DNA from: Pontibacter beigongshangensis
GTDB lineage: Bacteria > Bacteroidota > Bacteroidia > Cytophagales > Hymenobacteraceae
Direction: 5' to 3'
Assembly (NCBI RefSeq): GCF_014332515.1
Contig: NZ_VFSD01000003.1
Coordinates: 62,001 to 126,000, forward strand
DNA: 64,000 bases
Each line of letters starts with the position of its first letter. The stretch's first letter is position 1. Position numbers and translations under genes: made by a program. Shown piece after piece: positions 29,316 to 36,845 of this stretch. The notes beneath the pieces are model-generated. The model was given only the letters and a program-made list of their open reading frames with translations, did no database searches and was not told where the DNA came from.

Positions 29316-30323
29316 ATGAAGGTAGCTGTATTAGCACCTGTGGCGTGGTGTACTCCGCCGCGCCACTATGGCCCCTGGGAACAAATGGCCTCTAATGTGG
29401 CAGAGGGGCTGGTCCGTTTGGGAGCCAACGTCACCCTGTTTGCCACAGCGGATGCTGTTACGGAAGGAAAGCTGGATGCTGTGGTAGCCCAAGGCTATGA
29501 AGAAGACCGCACGCAGGATGCCAAAGTAGTCGAATGCCTGCACATCAGCAACCTGATGGAAAAGGCTTCTGATTTTGATATCATCCACAACCATTTCGAT
29601 TTTTTGCCGCTTACCTACTCCCGGCTTGTTCAGACACCGATGCTGACGACGATCCATGGGTTTTCATCTGCTAAAATTTTACCGGTTTACCAGAAGTACA
29701 ACGCCACCTCCCACTACGTCTCCATCAGCAACTCCGACCGCAGCCCGGCACTGGCTTATATAGCCACAGTTTATAACGGCATACGGGAAGCAGACTTTGC
29801 GTTTACAGAGGAGCCAGCGGATTACCTCCTGTTCTTTGGCCGCATTCATCCACATAAAGGCACTTCCGAAGCTATTCAGATTGCCCTGCAAAGCAAGAAG
29901 CGGCTGCTCATTGCCGGCATTATACAGGATCAGGGGTACTTTGACGAAAAGGTAAAGCCATACCTGAGCGATCAGGTGGAGTTCCTGGGTGCCGCCGGGC
30001 CTGAAAGCAGGAACCAACTCCTGGGCAAGGCTATAGCGCTGCTGCACCCCATCCTGTTCGACGAGCCATTTGGGTTAAGTGTGGCGGAGGCTATGCTCTG
30101 CGGCACACCGGTTATTGCCTTCAACAGGGGATCTATGCCCGAACTGATACGGCATGAGGCAACGGGGTTTTTAGTACACGATATAAGCGAAGCAGTGGCG
30201 GCCGTGCAGCAAATAAGCTACATCAGCCGCCAGCAATGCCACACCTGGAGTTTTTCACAGTTCTCGCAGCAAAAAATGGCCGCTGATTACCTGCACCTTT
30301 ACCAGCAAATTCTACACAGCTGA
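29316..30323 (+). CDS. GT4-family glycosyltransferase
   Basis: A 335-residue protein that starts MKVAVLAPVAWCTPPRHYGPWE, a GT4 N-terminus. FFGRIHPHKGTSEAIQIAL and DEPFGLSVAEAMLCGTPVIAFNRGSMPE give the C-terminal nucleotide-sugar site with the E-x7-E motif. It is translated in one operon with the upstream fused GT (2-base gap). Its 3' end overlaps the convergent GH130-like gene by 12 bases, so the two ends must share termination signals or interfere. Donor sugar is likely GDP-mannose or UDP-sugar; not shown. Confidence 0.88.
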   Translation: MKVAVLAPVAWCTPPRHYGPWEQMASNVAEGLVRLGANVTLFATADAVTEGKLDAVVAQGYEEDRTQDAKVVECLHISNLMEKASDFDIIHNHFDFLPLTYSRLVQTPMLTTIHGFSSAKILPVYQKYNATSHYVSISNSDRSPALAYIATVYNGIREADFAFTEEPADYLLFFGRIHPHKGTSEAIQIALQSKKRLLIAGIIQDQGYFDEKVKPYLSDQVEFLGAAGPESRNQLLGKAIALLHPILFDEPFGLSVAEAMLCGTPVIAFNRGSMPELIRHEATGFLVHDISEAVAAVQQISYISRQQCHTWSFSQFSQQKMAADYLHLYQQILHS

Positions 30324-31784
30324 GGCCGGGCTGCGCAGTTTATCAAGCAATGCATTTAGATCTACTGTGGCAAAGGAAGAGCAATAGTCTGAGAGCCCAT
30401 AAGGAATAACAAGCTTGCCGTTGTGGACAATCTGCCCGCAGGAGTAAAGCACGTTTGGCACATAGCCTTCTCTTTCATCCTTGTTCGGAATAAGCAGTGG
30501 CTCGGCCAGGTGGCTTATTTCGATAGTAGGATCATCCAGCTGCAACAGGCTGGCTCCTATGCAATAGCGGCGCATGGGACCAACACCGTGTGTAAGCAGC
30601 AGCCAGCCGTGCTCTGTTTCTATAGGCGAGCCGCAATTGCCGGTCTGCACAAATTCCCAGGAGTACTTCGGGCTCTGAATCCTAACCGGGTTTTCCCACC
30701 TGTTAATATTGTCTGAATACATAATGTAGTTGTTCCAGCCGTCGTTGCGGGAAGCCATGGCAAATTTGCCGTTGATTTTCCGGGGGAAGAGCGCAAAATT
30801 CTTGTTCTGAACACCCATTCCATAGAGCGGCATGATCTTGAAATCATAAAAATCTTTTGTCTTCATCATTTTAGGAACAATTACTTCCCCATCGTAAGCG
30901 GTATAGGTGGCGAAATAGGAGATGCTGCCGTCATCCTCGGTGAAGCGCACAAAGCGGGCATCTTCAATGCCTTTGCGCTCAAACTCGGAGATGGGGAAGA
31001 TCACACGGTCAGAGATGTCCGTATCCAGAGAAAAAGAAATTTTATAATAGGAATCGGCCAGCCACAATACTTTGTCATATTCCGGTTTAGACTCCTCATC
31101 CGGCTCTTCCTGCTTTAAATTAGTAATAAGCGTTTTGAGCCGGTTAAAATCGAAATGCTCTTCTAACCTGTCTGCAACGTTAGCTAATACCTTTGGCCGT
31201 ATCTGCCCACTAAAGCCGTTTGCGAAAAATATGCTTTTTTCATAAGCAGCACTGTGTATGATCTCTGCTTCGTCCACATGGTTGCCTACCGGATCCACGG
31301 TAATATTGCAATCCTTGTCCAGCAGGGCTCTGCGAAAGACAATTGATGAAATATGGCCTTCGCCTACTGCCCTGAAGCTGATGATCACCTTTTTCTGTCC
31401 TTCTTCCAGCTCGCGCTGGTCTGGGTCCTCTACGATAGAGGGATTGAAAAAAGCGGCTGATTCAATTGAATACTCGTGCGTGAAAAAGGACCCTATCAGT
31501 AACCTGCGGAAGGCCGGCAGCTGCTCATAGTCCATACTCAGGTCAGAGAATATACTCTTTAAGCGGCTGCAATGCCGGTATAGTACTTTCGTGATGTTCC
31601 GGTGGCGTTTAGAATACTCCTGCAGAATAGGGGATATGGTATCGAAAACTTCTCCGTCATTCATTTCCATCACACGCTGGATGACTTGCCGGGCCCGTTC
31701 TTCGCTGTTAAAGAAATAGCGGGCGATGACCCGTTTGGGGTCCGGGTATACTTTAACATTTTTTCTCTCAATGGTAAGTCTCAT
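30312..31784 (-). CDS. GH130-family glycoside phosphorylase/hydrolase-like protein
   Basis: A 490-residue protein with the five-bladed propeller pattern of GH130: SAAFFNPSIVEDP for the first blade, SFRAVGEGHISSIVFRRAL, then EFERKGIEDARFVRFTEDDG and NGKFAMASRNDGWNNYIMYS for the sugar site. GNCGSPIETEHGWLLLTHGVG gives a late blade. Family members phosphorolyse or hydrolyse beta-mannosides; the Asp that acts as general acid in phosphorylases is expected in the IEDARF segment, which is present. An N-terminal about 110-residue helical region precedes the propeller. Convergent with and close to two GT4 genes, it likely recycles the glycan they make. Substrate is inferred from family only. Confidence 0.82.
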   Translation of the reverse strand: MRLTIERKNVKVYPDPKRVIARYFFNSEERARQVIQRVMEMNDGEVFDTISPILQEYSKRHRNITKVLYRHCSRLKSIFSDLSMDYEQLPAFRRLLIGSFFTHEYSIESAAFFNPSIVEDPDQRELEEGQKKVIISFRAVGEGHISSIVFRRALLDKDCNITVDPVGNHVDEAEIIHSAAYEKSIFFANGFSGQIRPKVLANVADRLEEHFDFNRLKTLITNLKQEEPDEESKPEYDKVLWLADSYYKISFSLDTDISDRVIFPISEFERKGIEDARFVRFTEDDGSISYFATYTAYDGEVIVPKMMKTKDFYDFKIMPLYGMGVQNKNFALFPRKINGKFAMASRNDGWNNYIMYSDNINRWENPVRIQSPKYSWEFVQTGNCGSPIETEHGWLLLTHGVGPMRRYCIGASLLQLDDPTIEISHLAEPLLIPNKDEREGYVPNVLYSCGQIVHNGKLVIPYGLSDYCSSFATVDLNALLDKLRSPASAV

Positions 31785-32360
31785 ATAAGTAAAGGAAATG
31801 GGTTTAATGATAAAATGAGGTGACTTTGATTTTACTTTGATGCAAGCAGTGCGATAGCTTACTCATCATAAGCAGCTTTTTGGCGCTTATAGTAAGGACA
31901 AACAAAAAAGGTCCGGACTTCCGCCCAAACCTCCATTCTCATAGCTGTATTCTGCTGCAGTATTTATTAATGTGGTTAATCAATGCCGGTTTTATCTGTC
32001 GCTCCGGCTGCGCTATATTATTTTTAGTTGCGGTTCCTGTTTTCTCTTTTATCGGGTTAAAGCAACTCTGTGCGCTGGCATAAATTACTGCAGGCCTGTA
32101 GACGACTATAATCGCATCTACATAACGCTGTTACCGGCAAATTTTTTTATATAAGGCTCTGGCAAAGCATTCATGGAGCAGCAGAGGAGCCCTATAATTT
32201 GCGCAAAGAGCATTTTTATTCAAGGATGCTCCTTAAGCATACGTGGAGCGCAGAGGATTGAATGGATATATCTCATTTAAAAAAATGAAGGGGTAATGGA
32301 GCTTGCCTGAATTCATGGGCTGATCGGAGAGACTGTATGCCATTTGGATGCACATAAAAA
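31785..32360. other. Intergenic, host side of the prophage junction
   Basis: No gene is seen in about 575 bases. It contains the promoter region of the GH130-like gene. I find no tRNA that could serve as the integration target. Confidence 0.5.
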
Positions 32361-32392
32361 AAGCACTTACAAGTTTTACCTTATAAGTGCTT
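32361..32392. terminator. Hairpin near the prophage left end
   Basis: AAGCACTTA (32361-32369) / TAAGTGCTT (32384-32392), with inner AAG/CTT pairing and a run of A before the stem, can terminate minus-strand transcripts from the prophage side. Confidence 0.5.
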
Positions 32393-32453
32393 CATTTTCA
32401 AGTGATCCCGTTTGGATTATTTAATTGCTAATGTATGGTAACTGGTACACAAC

Positions 32454-32490
32454 AAAAGTGCCTTTAAAGCCTTTAAAGGTACTTTTTTAA
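32454..32490. terminator. Terminator after the integrase gene
   Basis: AAAAGT-g-CCTTTAAAG / CTTTAAAGG-t-ACTTTT forms a long A/T-rich stem with six T on the right. It lies about 63 nt past the integrase stop and can act on both strands. The attachment site probably lies in or near 32390-32550, but the other end is outside the window. Confidence 0.55.
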
Positions 32491-32552
32491 TTTTTCAGAG
32501 TGTACCTACTGGAGCCTGTAGTAAGTAAAATGGTGCCCAGTTTGGTGCCCAT

Positions 32553-33902
32553 TTAAAGCCCTGTCTTGTGCCCAATCTTGGCCGATTGCCTCCTGAAAGC
32601 CAGCACCAGTTCGTCTGTATCAGTTCCTACATAAGCATTAAATGCAGACTCCGTTTTATGGCCGGTGGCTTGCATAATCAGCCTAGTCTCCACTCCTTGG
32701 TATATTTTTAAAGTTACAAAAGTTTTCCGACCTATTTTGGTGGTAAGATTCATCCGGCTGATGCTGGCCAACTTTTGTATGTGCTTCAAATGGCGGTTTA
32801 TCACCGGGTCCGGCACCTGAGGCAGGCAGGTTTCCTGAAGTCCCAGGTAACGCTCTAAAATCTCGTTAGGTCTGAATACAGAGTCGTCATAAAGGGGGAT
32901 GTAGCATTTGTTAAGCGTTTTGGTAGCTTCTATCACAATTAAGTCCCCTTTAATGTCTCCAGGCTTTAGCTTCATCATGTCTGATACTCGGAGGCCTGTG
33001 TAGCACATCATCAGGAAGATATCGCGCACTATCTCTAACTCTCGGGCATAGGCTGCTACCTTTGGCGAATCGAGTTGGTGCGCTTTCGGGAAGTTTTTGA
33101 AAATATAATCCCGAACCTGCTCCGAACCAAAGTCTATTTTATAAATGGCCTGCACTTCCCTGGTTGATAGGGAATCTACACCGACATAAACGGAGGTGAC
33201 TTTATAGCTACGGTACTTTCTGTTAATATTAAGATCCTCCTCCAGTTCCTCTTCACACCACTTCAGAAAGCTCTTGAGTTTCTTTACATGCTTCCCGAAG
33301 TTATTTGGCTTTTGCTTTAGCTTCTCCAGCATATACTTCTGGAATGACTGGTAAAAGGCTTTATCTATACTTTCGAATGTAATAGGCTTTCCGAGGTGCT
33401 CCTCAAACTTCTCGAAACGGGTAATGGTGGAGAAGTTACCTTTTATGGTGCCAGGAGAGGTTTTCTTTCCTGATAGATCCTGAATCTTATCTTTCAGATG
33501 ATCATTCCAGGCATAAAATAATTTAAAGAAATGGCTCCTGTTTTTTTCTTCAGGTTCCTGATCAGGGGCATTATTCACCTCTTCTGGCTCCGGCTCAACC
33601 TTGGTTCGGTTCTCAAATTCAGCTTTCAATTTTGCCGGAGTTAAAAGTTCTTCGCGCCTTTCAAATTCCTGGAATATATCATGCAGAATTTGTTCCCACC
33701 TATTCAGCTTAGAATTTATGCGGTGAGAGTAGGGGGCTTTGCCTTTCATCTTCTGAGCTTCTTCATCCCAGTGATCAGGATGGCAGCGCTCGCCGGTAGA
33801 AATGTAAAGTTGCTTCCCAAAAGTAACTTTTAGGCGGATAGGAGCATAGCCATTCTTTGTAAGCCTGTCTTTTCGTAGGTAGCGGTTTACTTCCATATCC
33901 AA
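32553..33902 (-). CDS. Tyrosine recombinase (phage integrase)
   Basis: A 449-residue site-specific recombinase, probably of the prophage. An N-terminal arm-binding domain (residues about 1-100, MDMEVNRYLRKDRLTKNGYAPI) precedes a SAM-like core-binding domain (about 120-225) and the catalytic domain. Catalytic residues are Arg305 (YTGLRVSDM), the second-box Arg392 (KIGRKTF), His415 (TGHKTESAF) and nucleophile Tyr424 (NAYVG). Position 389, usually His in the H-x-x-R box, is Lys; this variant is seen in some Bacteroidetes integrases, so activity is still plausible. The acidic linker PEPEEVNNAPDQEPEEK is unusual. The start overlaps the end of the small gene upstream. Confidence 0.92.
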   Translation of the reverse strand: MDMEVNRYLRKDRLTKNGYAPIRLKVTFGKQLYISTGERCHPDHWDEEAQKMKGKAPYSHRINSKLNRWEQILHDIFQEFERREELLTPAKLKAEFENRTKVEPEPEEVNNAPDQEPEEKNRSHFFKLFYAWNDHLKDKIQDLSGKKTSPGTIKGNFSTITRFEKFEEHLGKPITFESIDKAFYQSFQKYMLEKLKQKPNNFGKHVKKLKSFLKWCEEELEEDLNINRKYRSYKVTSVYVGVDSLSTREVQAIYKIDFGSEQVRDYIFKNFPKAHQLDSPKVAAYARELEIVRDIFLMMCYTGLRVSDMMKLKPGDIKGDLIVIEATKTLNKCYIPLYDDSVFRPNEILERYLGLQETCLPQVPDPVINRHLKHIQKLASISRMNLTTKIGRKTFVTLKIYQGVETRLIMQATGHKTESAFNAYVGTDTDELVLAFRRQSAKIGHKTGL

Positions 33903-34105
33903 GAATTTTGTGGGCTTTGAGTTAACTTCTTTTCAATAACCTCCAGCGTATGTTTGGTCTCTTGTTGGATTAAGCTTAGGCGGTCTAGCTTGTGCGTGAG
34001 TTCCAGGAGCTGGCTCTTACACTGGCTGCAATTAATAGTGACTGTCTGCACGTTTTCCTCCACCTGGCTTGCATGTAGGTGAATGTTGATGTTCTCATAC
34101 TTCAT
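33887..34105 (-). CDS. Small coiled-coil protein upstream of integrase
   Basis: A 72-residue protein whose end overlaps the integrase start by 16 bases, so it is probably co-transcribed. Residues about 25-62 look like a coiled coil (LLELTHKLDRLSLIQQETKH), and a CSQC pair sits at 26-29. I do not recognise a family. The short overlap with the integrase suggests a real gene that may act in recombination directionality, which is inference. Confidence 0.5.
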   Translation of the reverse strand: MKYENINIHLHASQVEENVQTVTINCSQCKSQLLELTHKLDRLSLIQQETKHTLEVIEKKLTQSPQNSWIWK

Positions 34106-34156
34106 GGTATAGGGATGTAAAGGTTAAATAAAACCCCTTATACCTATCATAGATAT

Positions 34157-34186
34157 GAATTATTCTAATGATTTTGTCCTTCCAGC
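34157..34186 (-). repeat. Diverged interspersed-element copy inside the prophage
   Basis: GAATTATTCTAATGATTTTG matches the A/T core of the host element, but the CCTCCGGAGG dyad is reduced to TCCTTCCAG. It lies downstream of the 34265 gene, in the same relation to a minus-strand stop as the host copies. Confidence 0.4.
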
Positions 34187-34264
34187 ACCTGCCTATTTCT
34201 GCCCCCTCAGCAGCTCAATGTTTATAGTCTGATTCGCCACTATCAAACTTTAAAATAGCGAATC

Positions 34265-34870
34265 TTAATTACTCAAAACCTCACGCATTTTCTTTCTTAT
34301 GGTTTTAAGTGTTCGGCTCATTAACTTGGATGCATTACTAATAGCAACATCAAGGTGAAGAACAGATTCTTCTTTGTAAGTTGAACCTGTATTTACAAAT
34401 CCACGATAAGTTATTCGTACTTCTTCTAATACATCAACAACAGAGTATACAGATTTGGAAAAACTCTCATCAAAGTAGATAGCATTATCCTCAAAATAGC
34501 TTTTTATCTCAGTTTGAAGTCTGATAATATCAGAGATTTTTTCGCTTGCATTGTTCTGAAATTTACCTTTGAGTTGTAGAATATTTGCAGCCTGAACAAA
34601 GTCACCTAATTTACCATTTTCTAAAAAGTTGACATTTAACCAAAGCTTATGAAGTAATTCAAGCTCCCTGTTTGCTTTACTTAATCTTGAGTATAAATAA
34701 ATTAATACCTTAGCCTGTTCAGAATAAAAAGCAGCAAACTTTACATGCTTTCTATTACCGTAAGATTTTAGAAGCTCGATCAAGGAACCGCCAGCAATGG
34801 CAATGGCACCACCAAGTATTGCGGCTAATAACTTTTCATCCACTCTACTTTTGCCCCCGAAGCAACTCAA
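34265..34870 (-). CDS. Membrane-anchored hypothetical protein in the repressor operon
   Basis: A 201-residue protein with a hydrophobic segment LLAAILGGAIAIAGGSLIELL (about 14-34) and then mostly helical, AT-rich sequence. The ATG at 34870 overlaps the repressor end by 26 bases; an in-frame GTG at 34843 just after the repressor stop is an alternative. It is co-transcribed with the lysogeny repressor, so it is made in the lysogen. Such genes often encode superinfection exclusion or accessory defence, which is inference only. I do not recognise a family. Confidence 0.65.
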   Translation of the reverse strand: MSCFGGKSRVDEKLLAAILGGAIAIAGGSLIELLKSYGNRKHVKFAAFYSEQAKVLIYLYSRLSKANRELELLHKLWLNVNFLENGKLGDFVQAANILQLKGKFQNNASEKISDIIRLQTEIKSYFEDNAIYFDESFSKSVYSVVDVLEEVRITYRGFVNTGSTYKEESVLHLDVAISNASKLMSRTLKTIRKKMREVLSN

Positions 34871-35231
34871 TTATCATATCCTTATCCGCTACAGTCTTCT
34901 CCAGCAACGCATACTGTTTTTGTAAAGCCTCAAGCTTCTGCAGGCAGTCATCTACCCCGCCTACTCTAATCTGCTGTTTATTATTTCCCACCTGATTGGC
35001 GAAATTGCTCTGGCCTGTGTTAGCATAACTAGCCGTGAGTTGATCTTTGAAGAAGTAGTTCATATCCACACCAAGCATATTGCAGATGTGCACTAAATAT
35101 TTACTTTCAGTTGAATCCTTTTTATAAATTCTGTAAAGATTGGCAACACTCATATCTGCTTGTCCAGCAATTTGTTCAGGCGAAAAAGGAGACTTCTCTA
35201 TCGCTTCACGTATCTTATCACCTAAAATCAT
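34845..35231 (-). CDS. XRE-type prophage repressor
   Basis: A 128-residue regulator taken from the ATG at 35231 (MILGDKIREAI); the frame is open to 35246. Residues about 1-65 are an XRE-type HTH (SPFSPEQIAGQADMSVANLY contains the recognition helix). Residues about 90-128 are a coiled coil (CLQKLEALQKQYALLEKTVA), which would make a dimer. It is divergent from a small HTH gene at 35360, with a 12-bp inverted repeat between them, the arrangement of a CI/Cro switch. Confidence 0.85.
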   Translation of the reverse strand: MILGDKIREAIEKSPFSPEQIAGQADMSVANLYRIYKKDSTESKYLVHICNMLGVDMNYFFKDQLTASYANTGQSNFANQVGNNKQQIRVGGVDDCLQKLEALQKQYALLEKTVADKDMIIELLRGQK

Positions 35232-35267
35232 AAAATTTTTTCTCACTGATTGTCAGTTGGTTATGGT

Positions 35268-35306
35268 ACATATTCGCATTTATGTAAAACATATATGCGA
35301 ATATGT
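35268..35306. promoter_or_regulatory. Prophage immunity operator
   Basis: ACATATTCGCAT (35268-35279) and ATGCGAATATGT (35295-35306) form a perfect 12-bp inverted repeat with a 15-nt spacer, placed between the divergent repressor and Cro-like genes. To the right, TATAATTG at about 35330 is near the -7 consensus for the plus-strand early genes. Confidence 0.65.
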
Positions 35307-35359
35307 TTGAACATTTGTGACGCATATCGTATAATTGTACTATAGCTCAGGCACAAAAT

Positions 35360-35596
35360 ATGAAAAAAGTAGAAGAACTTAAAAAAGATTTGCGACTGGG
35401 AGACTACGGTCTTCTGCAGGAAATGACCGGGGTCAAGAAAAACACCATCGACAAATATTTTCAGGGGTATCGCAATGCTGACACGCCGAAGGGCAGGATA
35501 GTATTGGTGGCTGCAGAAAAGCTTATTGAAAGCAGAAAGCAGCTACTGGCAACTAGAAATGCCGATGAGCATGGGGGTACACCTTCTATGCAATAA
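35360..35596 (+). CDS. Small Cro-like HTH protein
   Basis: A 78-residue protein, first of the early plus-strand genes. Residues about 15-45 (YGLLQEMTGVKKNTIDKYFQ) read as an HTH like that of Cro or XRE proteins. The rest is a short helix and a polar tail. It faces the repressor across the operator, so it probably opposes it in the lytic/lysogenic choice. Confidence 0.7.
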   Translation: MKKVEELKKDLRLGDYGLLQEMTGVKKNTIDKYFQGYRNADTPKGRIVLVAAEKLIESRKQLLATRNADEHGGTPSMQ

Positions 35597-35682
35597 TATA
35601 GGCTAAAAACATGCCGGAATTTATATATAGTACAAACCATTTAGGAAAAATTTAAAAGCCAATTAAGAAAGGAGCCATAGTT

Positions 35683-35985
35683 ATGGGAATGACTGCAAAT
35701 GAAATAGTTACGGTGGAGCACTTGTCTGCTGTTACCAACCAGTTGCTTGCCGAGATCAAGAGCCTGAAAAACATTGCGGTGCAGGCTTCAGATCGTCTTC
35801 TCACCATAGATGAAGCAACCGAAATAATAGGATACAGCCGAAAGACAATTACAACCTGGATTAAAGAAGGCAAAAAGAACCACTTGGGCAGAGTCGTGTA
35901 CCTGGATTACTTTGAGTTCGCTCCAGGGCAGTACCGCATTCCGCTTAACAAGCTCCTCGCATTTGGCAAAGTAGGCCAAGAGTAA
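35683..35985 (+). CDS. Excisionase-like HTH protein
   Basis: A 100-residue protein with an HTH_17/excisionase-like segment, SDRLLTIDEATEIIGYSRKT, followed by ITTWIKEGKKNHLGRVVYLDYFEF and the substrate wing. N-terminal about 35 residues are a helix. Position between the switch and early genes fits a Xis or recombination directionality factor, or an early regulator. A translational start is well placed after an AAGAAAGGAG stretch, a rare Shine-Dalgarno-like site here. Confidence 0.72.
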   Translation: MGMTANEIVTVEHLSAVTNQLLAEIKSLKNIAVQASDRLLTIDEATEIIGYSRKTITTWIKEGKKNHLGRVVYLDYFEFAPGQYRIPLNKLLAFGKVGQE

Positions 35986-36012
35986 ATTGTATAACAGTAA
36001 ACCTTACTATTT

Positions 36013-36261
36013 ATGCCTAATTTACCATACCCCACCACAGTTAAACTATTCGAAAGCAAACTCCGCATTTTCAAGGACACGTTGTACATCCTTGATCTGG
36101 AGCTACGCCGGTTAGAGGTTCAGCTAAAACATCGTGACATAGACCAGTTTGTCTATGACGATGCCGTTGCTGCCATAGAAAATGACAAGCAGCACCTCTG
36201 TTCCGAAATAACAAAGCTTACTGAATTAAAGCCGTCTTACCTTAAAACTGAAGCGGCATGA
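36013..36261 (+). CDS. Small phage protein, coiled-coil
   Basis: An 82-residue mostly helical protein (YILDLELRRLEVQLKHRD, AAIENDKQHLCSEITKL). The stop overlaps the next start by 4 bases (ATGA), so it is translationally coupled to the DUF3850-type gene. I do not recognise a family. Confidence 0.6.
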   Translation: MPNLPYPTTVKLFESKLRIFKDTLYILDLELRRLEVQLKHRDIDQFVYDDAVAAIENDKQHLCSEITKLTELKPSYLKTEAA

Positions 36262-36548
36262 ACCTTACCATTTCAAGCAAGCTCACCAGATACCTTTTCC
36301 TTAAAATATGGCCTGAGTTCTATGAGCCGGTCAAGTCTGGAGTAAAGCCCTTTGATCTGCGACTTAACGACCGAAACTATAAGCCAGGCGATGTGGTCCA
36401 GTTTGAGGAATATTGTCCCAAAATGAAATGCTACACAGACCGCCGCTTCATGAAAAAGGTGACCTATGTGCTGGAGAACTGGCCGGGCCTGGAGGAGAAC
36501 TTTTGTATCCTGGGGCTTCGGGACATTGATAGGGGAGGAGGGGTATGA
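36258..36548 (+). CDS. DUF3850-type (ASCH/PUA-like) protein
   Basis: A 96-residue protein with the pattern KIWPEFYEPVKSGVKPFDLR, LNDRNYKPGDVVQFEEY and KVTYVLENW...FCILGL, which matches the DUF3850 family of PUA/ASCH-like folds. Such domains bind RNA or nucleotides; this one may act on nucleic acid in early phage growth. It overlaps both neighbours by 4 bases. Confidence 0.78.
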   Translation: MNLTISSKLTRYLFLKIWPEFYEPVKSGVKPFDLRLNDRNYKPGDVVQFEEYCPKMKCYTDRRFMKKVTYVLENWPGLEENFCILGLRDIDRGGGV

Positions 36549-36772
36549 ACAAGCACCTGGACTTTCTGACAAAAAAGAACGAGCAGCTCGACAACCTGCA
36601 GCAGCGCCTGGAGGAGCTGGAGGGCAAAAAGATGGACGAGGCCATCTGGAGCAACGGATGGGTTTCTTATGACAAAGAAATCAAAACCGTGCAGACGGAC
36701 AATACCTACCTGGAGAAAGAGTTGCGTGAGTTCTCCAGGCAACTTAACACAGGGTATATTATTACTAACTAA
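36545..36772 (+). CDS. Small coiled-coil phage protein
   Basis: A 75-residue, strongly helical protein (LTKKNEQLDNLQQRLEELEG...). It overlaps the DUF3850-type gene by 4 bases. No family recognised. Confidence 0.55.
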   Translation: MNKHLDFLTKKNEQLDNLQQRLEELEGKKMDEAIWSNGWVSYDKEIKTVQTDNTYLEKELREFSRQLNTGYIITN

Positions 36773-36845
36773 AGATACAGGGTCTGCAACCAAGGAGGCG
36801 GCCTGGCTACAACCTGCCGCCTCCGCAACCTAAAACCATTGTTTT

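Noticed and set aside
31785..32552. tRNA gene as prophage target
   Set aside because: No cloverleaf or T-loop sequence is present, and only hairpin terminators are seen.
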